Assembly: GCA_018608735.1 (NCBI GenBank)
Contig: JABAYZ010000162.1
Location: forward strand, 1-11,742
DNA from: Flavobacteriaceae bacterium
Lineage (GTDB): Bacteria; Bacteroidota; Bacteroidia; Flavobacteriales; Flavobacteriaceae
Length of the DNA stretch: 11,742 nt
Direction of reading: 5' to 3'
This document shows, piece by piece, positions 1-7,485 of this stretch. Position numbers and translations under genes: made by a program. The notes beneath the pieces were generated by a model, which saw only the letters and a list, made by a program, of their open reading frames with translations, had not been told where the DNA came from and did no database searches. The first letter of the stretch is position 1. The number at the start of each line of letters is the position of its first letter.

Positions 1-588
1 GACGTCATTTGCAAATACGATGCGGATGTCATATTCCCTGAAAATTATTTAGAAAAGCTTGCACACCATTACCAAAAGAATCCAAAACTAGGTTTAGTTG
101 CGGGCCACTGTTATATTAAAAAAAATGAAACTTGGGTCTTAGAAAATCTAACTTCAAAAGATCACATTCGAGGGGGATTAAAAGCCTACAGAAAAGCATG
201 TTTTTCTGATATCGGAGGACTAAAAAAGGCCATGGGCTGGGATACCATTGACGAATTACTAGCTCTGTACCATGGTTGGGAGTTTGAAACCGATGCAACT
301 TTGCATGTGAAACACCTCAAACCAACAGGCGCAAATTACAATAAACAGGCCAAACACTTACAGGGAATTGCTCTGTATAAAATGCGCTATGGCTTTGTCT
401 TAGCATTGTTGTCGGCCTTAAAATTAGCGTACAAAAAACGTCGAATCACTCTTTTATGGGATTACGCTACAGGATACTTGAAAGCATTTTTACAAAAAGA
501 AGTGTTTCTTATTGATGCCGATCAAGGGGCATTTGTAAGAGCTTACCGCTGGAAAAACATTAAACGAAAATTTAGGCGTCTACCGTAA
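1..588 (+). CDS. Glycosyltransferase family 2 protein, 3' part only (5' end outside window)
   Basis: This is the C-terminal 195 codons of a gene that enters the window in frame 1 and stops with TAA at 586-588. The visible part starts inside the GT-A catalytic fold. A KYDAD stretch (visible residues 5-9) carries the DxD motif that binds the divalent metal and nucleotide-sugar diphosphate. It is followed by an acceptor-side region with RGGLKAYR and then GWDTIDEL (79-86), the usual GT2 block holding the candidate acidic catalytic residues. The remaining ~100 residues are basic with moderately hydrophobic helices (KMRYGFVLALLSALKLAY), a tail often seen in Bacteroidota GT2 enzymes that work at the membrane. 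Probable role: transfer of a sugar to a surface polysaccharide or glycolipid; donor and acceptor cannot be told. The gene converges on the aminotransferase gene and overlaps it by 17 bp. The family call is secure; the substrate is unknown. Confidence 0.85.
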   Translation, partial: DVICKYDADVIFPENYLEKLAHHYQKNPKLGLVAGHCYIKKNETWVLENLTSKDHIRGGLKAYRKACFSDIGGLKKAMGWDTIDELLALYHGWEFETDATLHVKHLKPTGANYNKQAKHLQGIALYKMRYGFVLALLSALKLAYKKRRITLLWDYATGYLKAFLQKEVFLIDADQGAFVRAYRWKNIKRKFRRLP

Positions 589-1630
589 CCATCCAATTCA
601 ATTCATCGGGAAGCGTTCCAATTCTTACGCCATTAATTGTATCCAAAACCAATTGTCCCACAGGACTGGTATCTGACACATGAATCAGGGAATCTTTGTA
701 TCCAATTTCTTGAATCATAGCAATCCCTACTGCAGTGCCCGTACCAAATGCTTCTTCTAATTGACCGTTTTCTGAGGCTTCAATCACCTCATCAATGGTG
801 ATGGGGCGCTCTACAACTCCATAGCCTTTATGGCGTAAAAAGTCTATCACACTCATTCGTGTAATGCCTGCTAAAATCGAACCATCTAAGGAGGGAGTTA
901 CAAAGGCGCCGTTAATTTTAAAAAAAATATTCATGGTACCAACTTCTTGAATGTACTTAAATTCGTTAGCATCTAACCATAGGACTTGATCAAAGCCTTT
1001 GGATTTCGCGATTTCAGTAGGCAGTACTGCTGCGGCATAATTCCCTGCAGCTTTGGCTTCTCCTGTCCCGCCATGTGCTGCCCTAATATAGGTGGTTTCA
1101 GCATACAAACGAACCCGATTAGTATAGATTGGTTTTGAAGGTGAGGCCATGACAATAAATTGATAGGAGTTTGCAGCGCGCATTCCAATAAAGGCTTCAT
1201 TTGCAAACATAAAGGGACGTAAATACAGCGCACTTCCTTCATGTGGAGGAATCCATTTTTGGTCCAAATGTACGAGTTGTTTCAATGCGTCAATAAACAA
1301 AGATTCAGGAAACTCAGGCATGCCCAAACGACGGGCACTAAAGTTAAGGCGTTCGGCATTTTTTTCAGGACGAAATAATAATGGTTTTCCCAAAGAACCA
1401 AGTGTTGCCTTCATACCTTCGAATAAAGCCTGACCGTAATGTAATGCCATACATGCAGGGTGCATGGGTATCGTTTCCATGGGGGTGATCCTAGGATTTT
1501 TCCATTGCCCGTCTTCATAGTCACACACAAACATATGATCTGTAAACGTGCGCCCTAAGGCTATCGCATCAAAATCGAGGGTATCGACTTTGGAATCTGT
1601 AACGGGTGTTATTAAAATTGAATTTGACAT
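572..1630 (-). CDS. ilvE: Branched-chain amino acid aminotransferase (class IV PLP enzyme)
   Basis: The enzyme transfers the amino group between leucine, isoleucine or valine and 2-oxoglutarate, using pyridoxal phosphate in the cytosol. From the ATG at 1630 the protein is 352 aa, normal for the long (eukaryote/Bacillus-like) BCAT type. Visible motifs: HYGQALFEGMKA (64-75), the fold-IV YGxxxFEG signature; EAKAAGNYAA (191-200), where K193 is the expected Schiff-base lysine; QEVGTMN (228-234), where E229 should contact the PLP ring nitrogen; and GTGTAVG (296-302), the phosphate/substrate loop. The open frame extends 10 codons upstream to a GTG at 1660, but the ATG gives the MSNSILI N-terminus and is preferred. 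The gene is last in the alaS-GSCFA-crotonase run and starts 35 bp after the crotonase stop. It could serve BCAA synthesis or breakdown; a crotonase neighbour hints at breakdown. Family assignment is firm. Confidence 0.93.
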   Translation of the reverse strand: MSNSILITPVTDSKVDTLDFDAIALGRTFTDHMFVCDYEDGQWKNPRITPMETIPMHPACMALHYGQALFEGMKATLGSLGKPLLFRPEKNAERLNFSARRLGMPEFPESLFIDALKQLVHLDQKWIPPHEGSALYLRPFMFANEAFIGMRAANSYQFIVMASPSKPIYTNRVRLYAETTYIRAAHGGTGEAKAAGNYAAAVLPTEIAKSKGFDQVLWLDANEFKYIQEVGTMNIFFKINGAFVTPSLDGSILAGITRMSVIDFLRHKGYGVVERPITIDEVIEASENGQLEEAFGTGTAVGIAMIQEIGYKDSLIHVSDTSPVGQLVLDTINGVRIGTLPDELNWMVTVDA

Positions 1631-1665
1631 TGATTTAAGGTTTTTAAATGCGTCTAACACCTATT

Positions 1666-2418
1666 TTATATGTGCTTTTTTAATTGCGTTTTCGTAAAAT
1701 CACTTAAAACCAAACGTCCACTTATAGAGGCGCGCTCATTTAATAATTGGCTCCAATGTTCAGTGCCTTTCCAGAGGGTTTCTTTTAACTTTTTAAGCGC
1801 TTCTGGATTGTATTCGCACAGTTGCTCAGCAAATCGTTTTACTTCTACGTCTAGGACCTCTAGTGAGGAGCAAACTTTCATATATAACCCTTTTTCCTGC
1901 GCCCATTGTGCTGAGAAAAATGTGGAAGCTTCTAAACTTAACTTCGTCATGGCGCTTAATCCTATTTTACGGCTCACTGCGGGTTCAATTACAAACGGTC
2001 CAATTCCAATGCTGAGTTCACTTAACTTTATATCGGAATGGGATGTTGCCATACAATAATCGGTAGCAGCAGCCAGTCCAACACCTCCACCAACAGCTTT
2101 TCCTTGCACGCGACCAATGACAATTTTTGAACATTGTCGGATAGCATTGATAACATTGGCAAAGCCTTCAAAGAATTCTGCTCCTTGTTGTGGATTAGAA
2201 ACAGCTATCAATTCATCAAAACTTGCGCCTGCACAAAAGGTGCGATCGCCACCACTTTTAAGCACAATAACGGTAACGGATGGATCTGCTCCAGCAGTTC
2301 CAATTAGTTCTGTAAGCCTTGCCAACATGGCTGCTGGCAATGCATTGTGAGACGGGTTATAAAATTCAATATAACCGACTTTATTTTCAACGTTTAAATG
2401 CACATAAGATGTTGACAT
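1666..2418 (-). CDS. Crotonase-family enoyl-CoA hydratase/isomerase, methylglutaconyl-CoA hydratase-like
   Basis: This 250-aa protein has the full crotonase fold and normal family length. The two oxyanion-hole segments are clear: FCAGASFDEL (61-70) and GKAVGGGVGLAAATDY (106-121). In classical enoyl-CoA hydratase two glutamates activate water. Here the position of the first (E in GGGxE) is Gly114, while the second is kept as E134 in KLSELSIG. The GGGVGL form followed by a GIGPFVIEP segment resembles my recollection of LiuC-type 3-methylglutaconyl-CoA hydratases of leucine breakdown. I have not aligned it, so the exact substrate is unproven. It may instead be another single-glutamate crotonase such as an isomerase. 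It sits between the GSCFA gene (57 bp upstream) and the aminotransferase (35 bp downstream), all on the minus strand, consistent with a branched-chain amino acid link. Start ATG at 2418. Family is secure, the specific reaction is not. Confidence 0.85.
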   Translation of the reverse strand: MSTSYVHLNVENKVGYIEFYNPSHNALPAAMLARLTELIGTAGADPSVTVIVLKSGGDRTFCAGASFDELIAVSNPQQGAEFFEGFANVINAIRQCSKIVIGRVQGKAVGGGVGLAAATDYCMATSHSDIKLSELSIGIGPFVIEPAVSRKIGLSAMTKLSLEASTFFSAQWAQEKGLYMKVCSSLEVLDVEVKRFAEQLCEYNPEALKKLKETLWKGTEHWSQLLNERASISGRLVLSDFTKTQLKKHI

Positions 2419-2475
2419 ATTGCACGAATTTATTTAGCTAATATACTAGAATTTTAGGGTTTTAAATGAATCTCT

Positions 2476-3423
2476 TTAAAACTTCATAAACGGAAATTTT
2501 GTCTCTAACGCTTTGGACTTCTTAGTAAGCTTCGAGATAAACTCCAAATGGGCTGCTGCAGTGGGGCTAAAGGGTTTGTGAGCGAAACCTTTTTGCAGCT
2601 GACTCACCTCTTGCATTATGGGGGTTGTATCGGCGTGTATCCAAGTGGATTGAAATTTCTCCCATATATAGTCGATAGCAATAGTATTGGGGTGTACCAT
2701 GTCTTCTTTGTAAAAGCGATAGTCTCTAAGCTCATCCATTAGCAACTCATAAGATGGGAAATAATGGATTTTTTTTGATGGGTTTATAACAGCATGCAGT
2801 GCAGCAGTCAAATGAGCCTTACTTCGATTATTTTCTACAAAGCCGTCTTTAAGATGTCGAACAGGGGAAATTGAAAATATAATATCGATATCAGGATTAA
2901 ATGATTTGAGAATAGAAATGATAGTTTCAAACGTTTTTTGAAGTTGATCGACACTTAAAATAGTTTTATCAAACTCATTTTGAGGTTGTTTATGACAGTT
3001 TGCGACAATGGTTTGTGATTGTATATGTTTATAGACCCAAGCCGTGCCGAAGGTGACAATAACATGAGTGGCCTTTTGAAGTTGGTTTTTTGTTAATTTC
3101 AAAGCGGCATTTAGGCGCTCTAAAATTTGAGGTTGAGAAGTGCCATTTAATCGAGAATGTGCTCCAAAACTTTGCCAACAGTCATTACTAAAAAAAACAT
3201 CCTTTTCGTTGTAAAAATTTGATTGATGTGCTCTAGTCAACAGCTCTAAAATAGCTTCGGGATGAAACAACACACCAAGCGGGTTCACTTCATTTTGAAA
3301 CTTGAAATATGAGAATTTATCCGCCATATTCTCCGCAAAACAGGAGCCCAATAAAACCAGTTTTGAATCGTAATTGATTGCTGGAGATTGTTGGACTAAA
3401 GGGATCTGAGTTTGAAGCTTCAC
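2476..3423 (-). CDS. GSCFA domain-containing protein (SGNH-hydrolase-like)
   Basis: The 315-aa product carries the name-giving GSCFA motif at residues 26-30 (LGSCFAENM), right after a beta strand, where SGNH/GDSL hydrolases have their nucleophile serine (S27 here). Other SGNH-like blocks are a glycine in VTFGTAWVY (123-131), and EDMVHPN (240-246), where D241 and H244 fit the DxxH catalytic pair. The domain therefore looks catalytically competent. GSCFA proteins (Pfam family of that name) are common in Bacteroidota; I know of no firm biochemical role. Possible substrates are acyl or acetyl esters, for example on envelope polysaccharides. No signal peptide is visible, so it is probably cytosolic. 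The gene begins only 10 bp after the alaS stop and is likely cotranscribed with it. Family call is confident; function is open. Confidence 0.85.
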   Translation of the reverse strand: MKLQTQIPLVQQSPAINYDSKLVLLGSCFAENMADKFSYFKFQNEVNPLGVLFHPEAILELLTRAHQSNFYNEKDVFFSNDCWQSFGAHSRLNGTSQPQILERLNAALKLTKNQLQKATHVIVTFGTAWVYKHIQSQTIVANCHKQPQNEFDKTILSVDQLQKTFETIISILKSFNPDIDIIFSISPVRHLKDGFVENNRSKAHLTAALHAVINPSKKIHYFPSYELLMDELRDYRFYKEDMVHPNTIAIDYIWEKFQSTWIHADTTPIMQEVSQLQKGFAHKPFSPTAAAHLEFISKLTKKSKALETKFPFMKF

Positions 3424-3433
3424 AATACTTTGA

Positions 3434-6046
3434 TTATACGATGTAAGATTTGGCTTTTTCTAAAGCTTCTTGCAATCCTGCAGGATGCTTCCCTCCTGCT
3501 GTAGCATAAAAGGGTTGTCCGCCACCACCGCCTTGAATATAACGTCCAAGTTCGCGAACAATAGTTCCTGCGTTGAGTCCTTTTGAAGTTACTAAATCTT
3601 TTGACACATAGCAAGAGAGTAGCGCTTTGCCTTGTTGTTCTGTTCCAAAAAGTAAAACCGCATTTTCATACTGTTGCCCAATTTCAAAAGATAAATCTTT
3701 AATACCAGTGGCATCTAGATCTACAAGTTTTGCTAAAAAATTAACGCCATTGATATCCTCTACTTCTTGTTTTAAATATCCTTTCATAGCCGCAGCTTTG
3801 TCTTTTAAAAGGGATTCAATTTGTTTCTTGAGTTGTGCGTTTTCAGATTTCAAATCACTCAAAGATTTAACGGGATCACTAGAGTTATTTAATGCTAATT
3901 TGATTTGTTCAAAACTTGCATTATTTTGAACATAAAATTCTTTTGCAGCATCATTTGTAATGGCTTCAATACGGCGGATACCAGATGCTACAGCTCCTTC
4001 TGATTTGATTTTAAAATGCCATATATCTGCGGTATTCTTAACATGAGTACCTCCACATAGTTCAATCGAATTTCCAAAACGAATGGTCCGAACGACATCG
4101 CCATATTTTTCTCCAAAAAGTGCAATTGCACCATCCGATATAGCCTGTTCCACAGGAACTGCGCGCTGTTCTTCTAAGTCTAGTTTTCCTTCAATACGTG
4201 CGTTTACAAAATTTTCGATCTCTTTTAACTGTTCAGTAGTGACTTTTGAAAAATGAGAAAAATCAAAACGCAAGTATTTAGAATGTACTGCCGATCCTTT
4301 TTGTTCTACATGTGTGCCCAAAATTTCTCTCAATGCCTGATGTAATAAGTGGGTTGCAGTGTGGTTACATTCCGTGCGGAAGCGTTGATTTATATCCACT
4401 ACAGCCGTAAACGTATCCGTGAGGTTCTTAGGCAAATGCTTCGCCATGTGAATGGCTATATTGTTTTCTTTTTTGGTGTCCAGGATATAAACCACATCGC
4501 CATTAGCAGCTTCTAAATAGCCTTTATCTCCTACCTGCCCTCCACTTTCCGAATAAAAAGGAGTGAGATTAAATACCAATTGATATTGTTCACCATCTTT
4601 TACAGAGGTTACTTTTCTATATCTTGTGAGTTTTACTGTTGTTTTTAAAACATCATACCCCACAAATTCTTGTACATTATCATCTAAAATGATAGTCCAA
4701 TCTTCCGTAGAAACCTCACTCGCAGCTCTAGAACGAGTTTTTTGTTTTTGAAGTTCTTCTTCAAAACCGACGGTATCCAAAGTCATTTTTTTCTCACTCA
4801 AGATCAAAGCCGTTAAATCGACAGGGAATCCATAAGTGTCATACAATTCAAACGCTTTATCTCCGGAGACGTGCGTCCCTTTGGTGGTTTCTATAATACG
4901 ATCTAGTAACACCAACCCTTGATCAAGTGTTCTTAAAAAGGACGTTTCTTCTTCTTTAATTACATTTTGAATGAGTTGTTTTTGAACCAACAATTCTGGA
5001 AAAACTGAGCCCATTTGTTTGGTTAATACCGAGACCAAACGGTACATGAATGGTTCTTTAAGGTTCAAAAATGTAAATCCGTAACGCACCGCACGTCTTA
5101 AGATTCTACGAATCACATACCCCGCACCGGTGTTGCTTGGCAACTGTCCGTCTGCAATAGAAAACGCTACTGCTCTGACGTGGTCAGATATCACACGAAT
5201 TGCAATATCTTGTTTTAGTTGTTTTCCGTAATCCTTTCCTGAGATGGTTTCAATTTCTCGAATGATCGGAGTAAAAACATCGGTATCATAATTAGAAGTT
5301 ACATTTTGAAGCACCATACAAAGGCGTTCAAAACCCATACCTGTGTCAATGTGTTTATTTGGCAGCGGTTCTAGATTGCCGTTTGCTTTGCGGTTAAATT
5401 CCATAAAAACCAGGTTCCAAATCTCAACAACTTGTGGATGGTCTTTGTTAATCAGTTCCTGACCAGGAACTTTCGCTTTTTCTTCTTCGGAACGGATGTC
5501 GACATGAATTTCGCTACATGGACCACATGGACCTTGATCGCCCATTTCCCAAAAATTATCATTTTTATTCCCCGTCAAAATGCGATCTTCTGGAATTAAT
5601 GTTTTCCAAAAATCATAGGCTTCAGAATCTAGGGTTGTTCCATCGTCTTTACTGCCTTCAAATACGGTAACATACAGAATTTCTTTATCTATTTTATACA
5701 CCTCAGTCAATAGTTCCCAAGCCCATTCAATGGCTTCTTTTTTGAAATAGTCTCCAAAACTCCAATTTCCCAACATTTCAAAGAGTGTGTGGTGATAGGT
5801 GTCATAGCCCACCTCTTCCAAGTCATTGTGTTTTCCTGAAACTCTTAAACATTTTTGAGTATCAGTAATTCGGTTCTTTGGGGGCGTAGCTTGTCCAAGA
5901 AAAAAGGGTTTAAATGGTGCCATTCCAGAGTTGATAAACATCAGTGAAGGATCGTCCTTGACGACCATCGGAGCCGACTGTAGAACTTGATGTTTTTTGG
6001 ATTCAAAAAAGGTTAAAAATTGAGATCTTATATCTTGAGATTTCAT
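3434..6046 (-). CDS. alaS: Alanyl-tRNA synthetase
   Basis: AlaRS charges tRNA-Ala with alanine in the cytosol. The product is 870 aa, full length for bacteria. Domains in order: class II aminoacylation core (about 1-240; MFINSGMAPFKPFF at 36-49, TQKCLRVSGKHNDLE at 63-77, TGMGFERL at 235-242); tRNA-recognition helices to about 460; editing domain (about 460-700) with its zinc/editing residues in HTATH (H562, H566) and CGGTH (C664, H668); a short coiled coil (about 725-760); and the C-Ala domain ending with a glycine run GGGGG (839-843) and FYATAGGKHPAG. Nothing is missing, so both charging and proofreading of mischarged Ser/Gly should be intact. It leads the minus-strand run and is divergent from the M23 peptidase gene across 126 bp. 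Start ATG at 6046, giving the expected MKSQDIRSQFLTFF N-terminus. Confidence 0.98.
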   Translation of the reverse strand: MKSQDIRSQFLTFFESKKHQVLQSAPMVVKDDPSLMFINSGMAPFKPFFLGQATPPKNRITDTQKCLRVSGKHNDLEEVGYDTYHHTLFEMLGNWSFGDYFKKEAIEWAWELLTEVYKIDKEILYVTVFEGSKDDGTTLDSEAYDFWKTLIPEDRILTGNKNDNFWEMGDQGPCGPCSEIHVDIRSEEEKAKVPGQELINKDHPQVVEIWNLVFMEFNRKANGNLEPLPNKHIDTGMGFERLCMVLQNVTSNYDTDVFTPIIREIETISGKDYGKQLKQDIAIRVISDHVRAVAFSIADGQLPSNTGAGYVIRRILRRAVRYGFTFLNLKEPFMYRLVSVLTKQMGSVFPELLVQKQLIQNVIKEEETSFLRTLDQGLVLLDRIIETTKGTHVSGDKAFELYDTYGFPVDLTALILSEKKMTLDTVGFEEELQKQKTRSRAASEVSTEDWTIILDDNVQEFVGYDVLKTTVKLTRYRKVTSVKDGEQYQLVFNLTPFYSESGGQVGDKGYLEAANGDVVYILDTKKENNIAIHMAKHLPKNLTDTFTAVVDINQRFRTECNHTATHLLHQALREILGTHVEQKGSAVHSKYLRFDFSHFSKVTTEQLKEIENFVNARIEGKLDLEEQRAVPVEQAISDGAIALFGEKYGDVVRTIRFGNSIELCGGTHVKNTADIWHFKIKSEGAVASGIRRIEAITNDAAKEFYVQNNASFEQIKLALNNSSDPVKSLSDLKSENAQLKKQIESLLKDKAAAMKGYLKQEVEDINGVNFLAKLVDLDATGIKDLSFEIGQQYENAVLLFGTEQQGKALLSCYVSKDLVTSKGLNAGTIVRELGRYIQGGGGGQPFYATAGGKHPAGLQEALEKAKSYIV

Positions 6047-6069
6047 GCAAAAATGTTAAGCTTAGTGTA

Positions 6070-6099
6070 ATAATTTGTTTTTAATTCGAAACAATTTAT
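6070..6099. promoter_or_regulatory. 30-bp imperfect palindrome spanning the promoter spacer (candidate MerR operator)
   Basis: The sequence is symmetric about 6084/6085. Of 15 base pairs in the dyad, 12 match. The cores TTGTTT (6075-6080) and AAACAA (6089-6094) are perfect inverted copies, the centre is AATT (6083-6086), and ATAA (6070-6073) pairs with TTAT (6096-6099). Mismatches are only at 6074/6095, 6081/6088 and 6082/6087. The dyad lies between, and partly over, the -33 and -7 boxes of the plus-strand promoter, as MerR-family operators do. The second gene of that operon encodes a MerR-type protein, so autoregulation is a reasonable inference. There is no T-run to suggest a terminator. 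Confidence 0.45.
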
Positions 6100-6106
6100 A
6101 TATTTG
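6074..6106 (+). promoter_or_regulatory. Bacteroidota-type promoter for the M23-MerR-LemA-TPM operon
   Basis: A TTTG at 6074-6077 (-33 element) and TATATTTG at 6099-6106 (perfect TAnnTTTG -7 element) are separated by 21 bp, within the range reported for Flavobacterium/Bacteroides primary-sigma promoters. Transcription would begin a few bases after 6106, giving a leader of roughly 60 nt before the ATG at 6173. No comparable pair occurs elsewhere in this intergenic region on the plus strand. Confidence 0.6.
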
Positions 6107-6150
6107 TTCAAAAGTCCCTCTTTATTTATTAGAGACGGTCTATTATCCAA

Positions 6151-6158
6151 CAAAAATA
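6151..6158 (-). promoter_or_regulatory. Candidate -7 box for alaS (weak)
   Basis: On the minus strand this reads TATTTTTG, a match to the Bacteroidota -7 consensus TAnnTTTG. It lies about 105 bp upstream of the alaS start. No good TTTG -33 element is found at the usual distance (a TTAG lies about 18 bp upstream), and TAnnTTTG matches arise by chance in AT-rich DNA. It is offered as the best available alaS promoter box only. Confidence 0.25.
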
Positions 6159-6172
6159 GAACTTTTTAGGCA

Positions 6173-7144
6173 ATGTCTAATGTAAAATATTATTACGATC
6201 CCGAAACACTTACCTATCGTCAGATAATTCGGAAAAAAAGAACGGCTTTTAAACAGACCTTGGTATTCCTAATGGCTGCTGGTATCTTTGGGTTTTTAAT
6301 TGTTCTAATAGCAGGGCAATATTTTGAATCCCCGAGAGAAAAAGCATTAAATCGTGAATTACAAAATCTTGATCTTCACTTCAATCTCCTCAATAAAAAA
6401 ATGCAAGAAGTTGAGGCTGTTTTAACAAATATTGAAGATCGTGATAATGCCATATATCGCCTTTATTTTGAGGCAAATCCGATTCCAGAAGCACAACGCA
6501 AACAAGGATTAGGCGGAGTTAATCGTTATAAAAAATACGAAGGCTTCAATAATTCTAAGTTAATCATTGATGCTAACAAGCGTATTGATATTCTTCAAAA
6601 ACGCATTATTGTGCAGTCTAAGTCACTGGATGAGATTACAGAATTGGCAAAAGATAAGGAGAATTTTTTAGCAAAAATCCCTGCAATTCAACCCATTAAA
6701 AACGAAGATTTAACGCGTATGGCTTCTGGCTATGGCTATCGAAGTGACCCCTTCACAAAGGTTCGTAAATTCCATTATGGAATGGATTTCACGGCACCTC
6801 GAGGAACACCTGTTTATGCCACAGGAGATGGCGTCATTAAGCGCGCAGACAGTCGATCTTCAGGCTATGGGCGTCACATCCGTATTGATCATGGTTATGG
6901 CTATGTTAGTTTATATGCGCACCTTTATAAGTTCAATGTCAAAAAAGGACAAAAGGTAAAACGTGGCGATCTTATTGGCTATGTAGGAAGCACTGGACGT
7001 TCCCAAGCACCTCACCTTCATTATGAAGTTTTTAAAGATAAGAAACGTATTAATCCTGTAAATTTTTATTATGGTAATCTGAGTCCTGAAGAATTTAACA
7101 CATTATTAGCCATCGCCTCTCTTGAAAATCAATCTTTAGATTAA
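6173..7144 (+). CDS. Membrane-anchored M23 family peptidase (LytM-type peptidoglycan endopeptidase)
   Basis: This 323-aa protein probably cuts peptide cross-links in peptidoglycan on the periplasmic side. Layout: a basic cytosolic N-terminus (1-27), one transmembrane helix (about 28-48) acting as an uncleaved anchor, a charged coiled-coil region (about 53-165) containing a conserved-looking IYRLYFEANPIP segment, then the M23 domain (about 183-300). All residues needed for activity are visible: H201 and D205 in HYGMDF, the active-site H250 in YAHL, and H281/H283 in HLHYE (H283 as zinc ligand). It is therefore not a degenerate EnvC/NlpD-type activator. Its stop overlaps the start of the MerR gene (TAATG). 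It heads the operon behind the promoter at 6074-6106 and is divergent from alaS. The specific bond and the cell-cycle role are not known. Confidence 0.93.
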   Translation: MSNVKYYYDPETLTYRQIIRKKRTAFKQTLVFLMAAGIFGFLIVLIAGQYFESPREKALNRELQNLDLHFNLLNKKMQEVEAVLTNIEDRDNAIYRLYFEANPIPEAQRKQGLGGVNRYKKYEGFNNSKLIIDANKRIDILQKRIIVQSKSLDEITELAKDKENFLAKIPAIQPIKNEDLTRMASGYGYRSDPFTKVRKFHYGMDFTAPRGTPVYATGDGVIKRADSRSSGYGRHIRIDHGYGYVSLYAHLYKFNVKKGQKVKRGDLIGYVGSTGRSQAPHLHYEVFKDKKRINPVNFYYGNLSPEEFNTLLAIASLENQSLD

Positions 7145-7473
7145 TGCATTTAGACCTGCCCACAAAACGCTATTATAGTATTGGAGAAGTTGCAAAAGCA
7201 TTTGATGTCAATGCGTCATTAATTCGATTTTGGGATAAAGAGTTTGACGCCTTAAAGCCAAAAAAAAATGCCAAAGGCAATCGTCGGTTTACTCCAGAAG
7301 ATGTTCAAAATCTAAAGTTAATATATAACCTTGTCAAAGAACGGGGTTACACGTTGGAAGGTGCCAAAACCTACCTAAAAGAACAAGATCAAAAATCGCT
7401 AGATAATTTTGAGATTATTACAAAATTGGAACGCGTAAAAAATGAATTACTAAAACTAAAAAATCACCTCTAA
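7144..7473 (+). CDS. Short MerR-family transcriptional regulator
   Basis: The 109-aa protein is almost entirely a MerR winged-helix DNA-binding domain. The helix-turn-helix is at about 11-33 (YSIGEVAKAFDVNASLIRFWDKEF), the wing at 43-50 (AKGNRRFT), and the second helical pair reaches about residue 80 (VKERGYTLEGAKTYL). A short helix (about 87-108) could serve as the dimer coil. No effector-binding domain follows and there is not a single cysteine, so thiol-based metal or redox sensing as in MerR, CueR or SoxR is excluded. The start ATG overlaps the peptidase stop (TAATG), suggesting translational coupling, and LemA follows after 12 bp. Being inside the operon, it may control it through the palindrome at 6070-6099; that is inference. 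Family call is firm; the signal is unknown. Confidence 0.92.
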   Translation: MHLDLPTKRYYSIGEVAKAFDVNASLIRFWDKEFDALKPKKNAKGNRRFTPEDVQNLKLIYNLVKERGYTLEGAKTYLKEQDQKSLDNFEIITKLERVKNELLKLKNHL

Positions 7474-7485
7474 AATTTACCTATT

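Noticed and set aside
1631..1660. Upstream GTG start that would add 10 residues to the aminotransferase
   Set aside because: The ATG at 1630 gives a family-like N-terminus and the added residues look unlike BCAT sequence.
1670..2059. Open frame of 129 codons on the plus strand
   Set aside because: It lies wholly opposite the crotonase gene, whose motifs are clear, and its translation is low-complexity Ser/Cys/Phe-rich with no recognisable domain.
3420..3929. Open frames on both strands over the 3' end of alaS
   Set aside because: They are antisense or out-of-frame reads of the conserved AlaRS C-terminal coding region, with compositional bias and no motifs.
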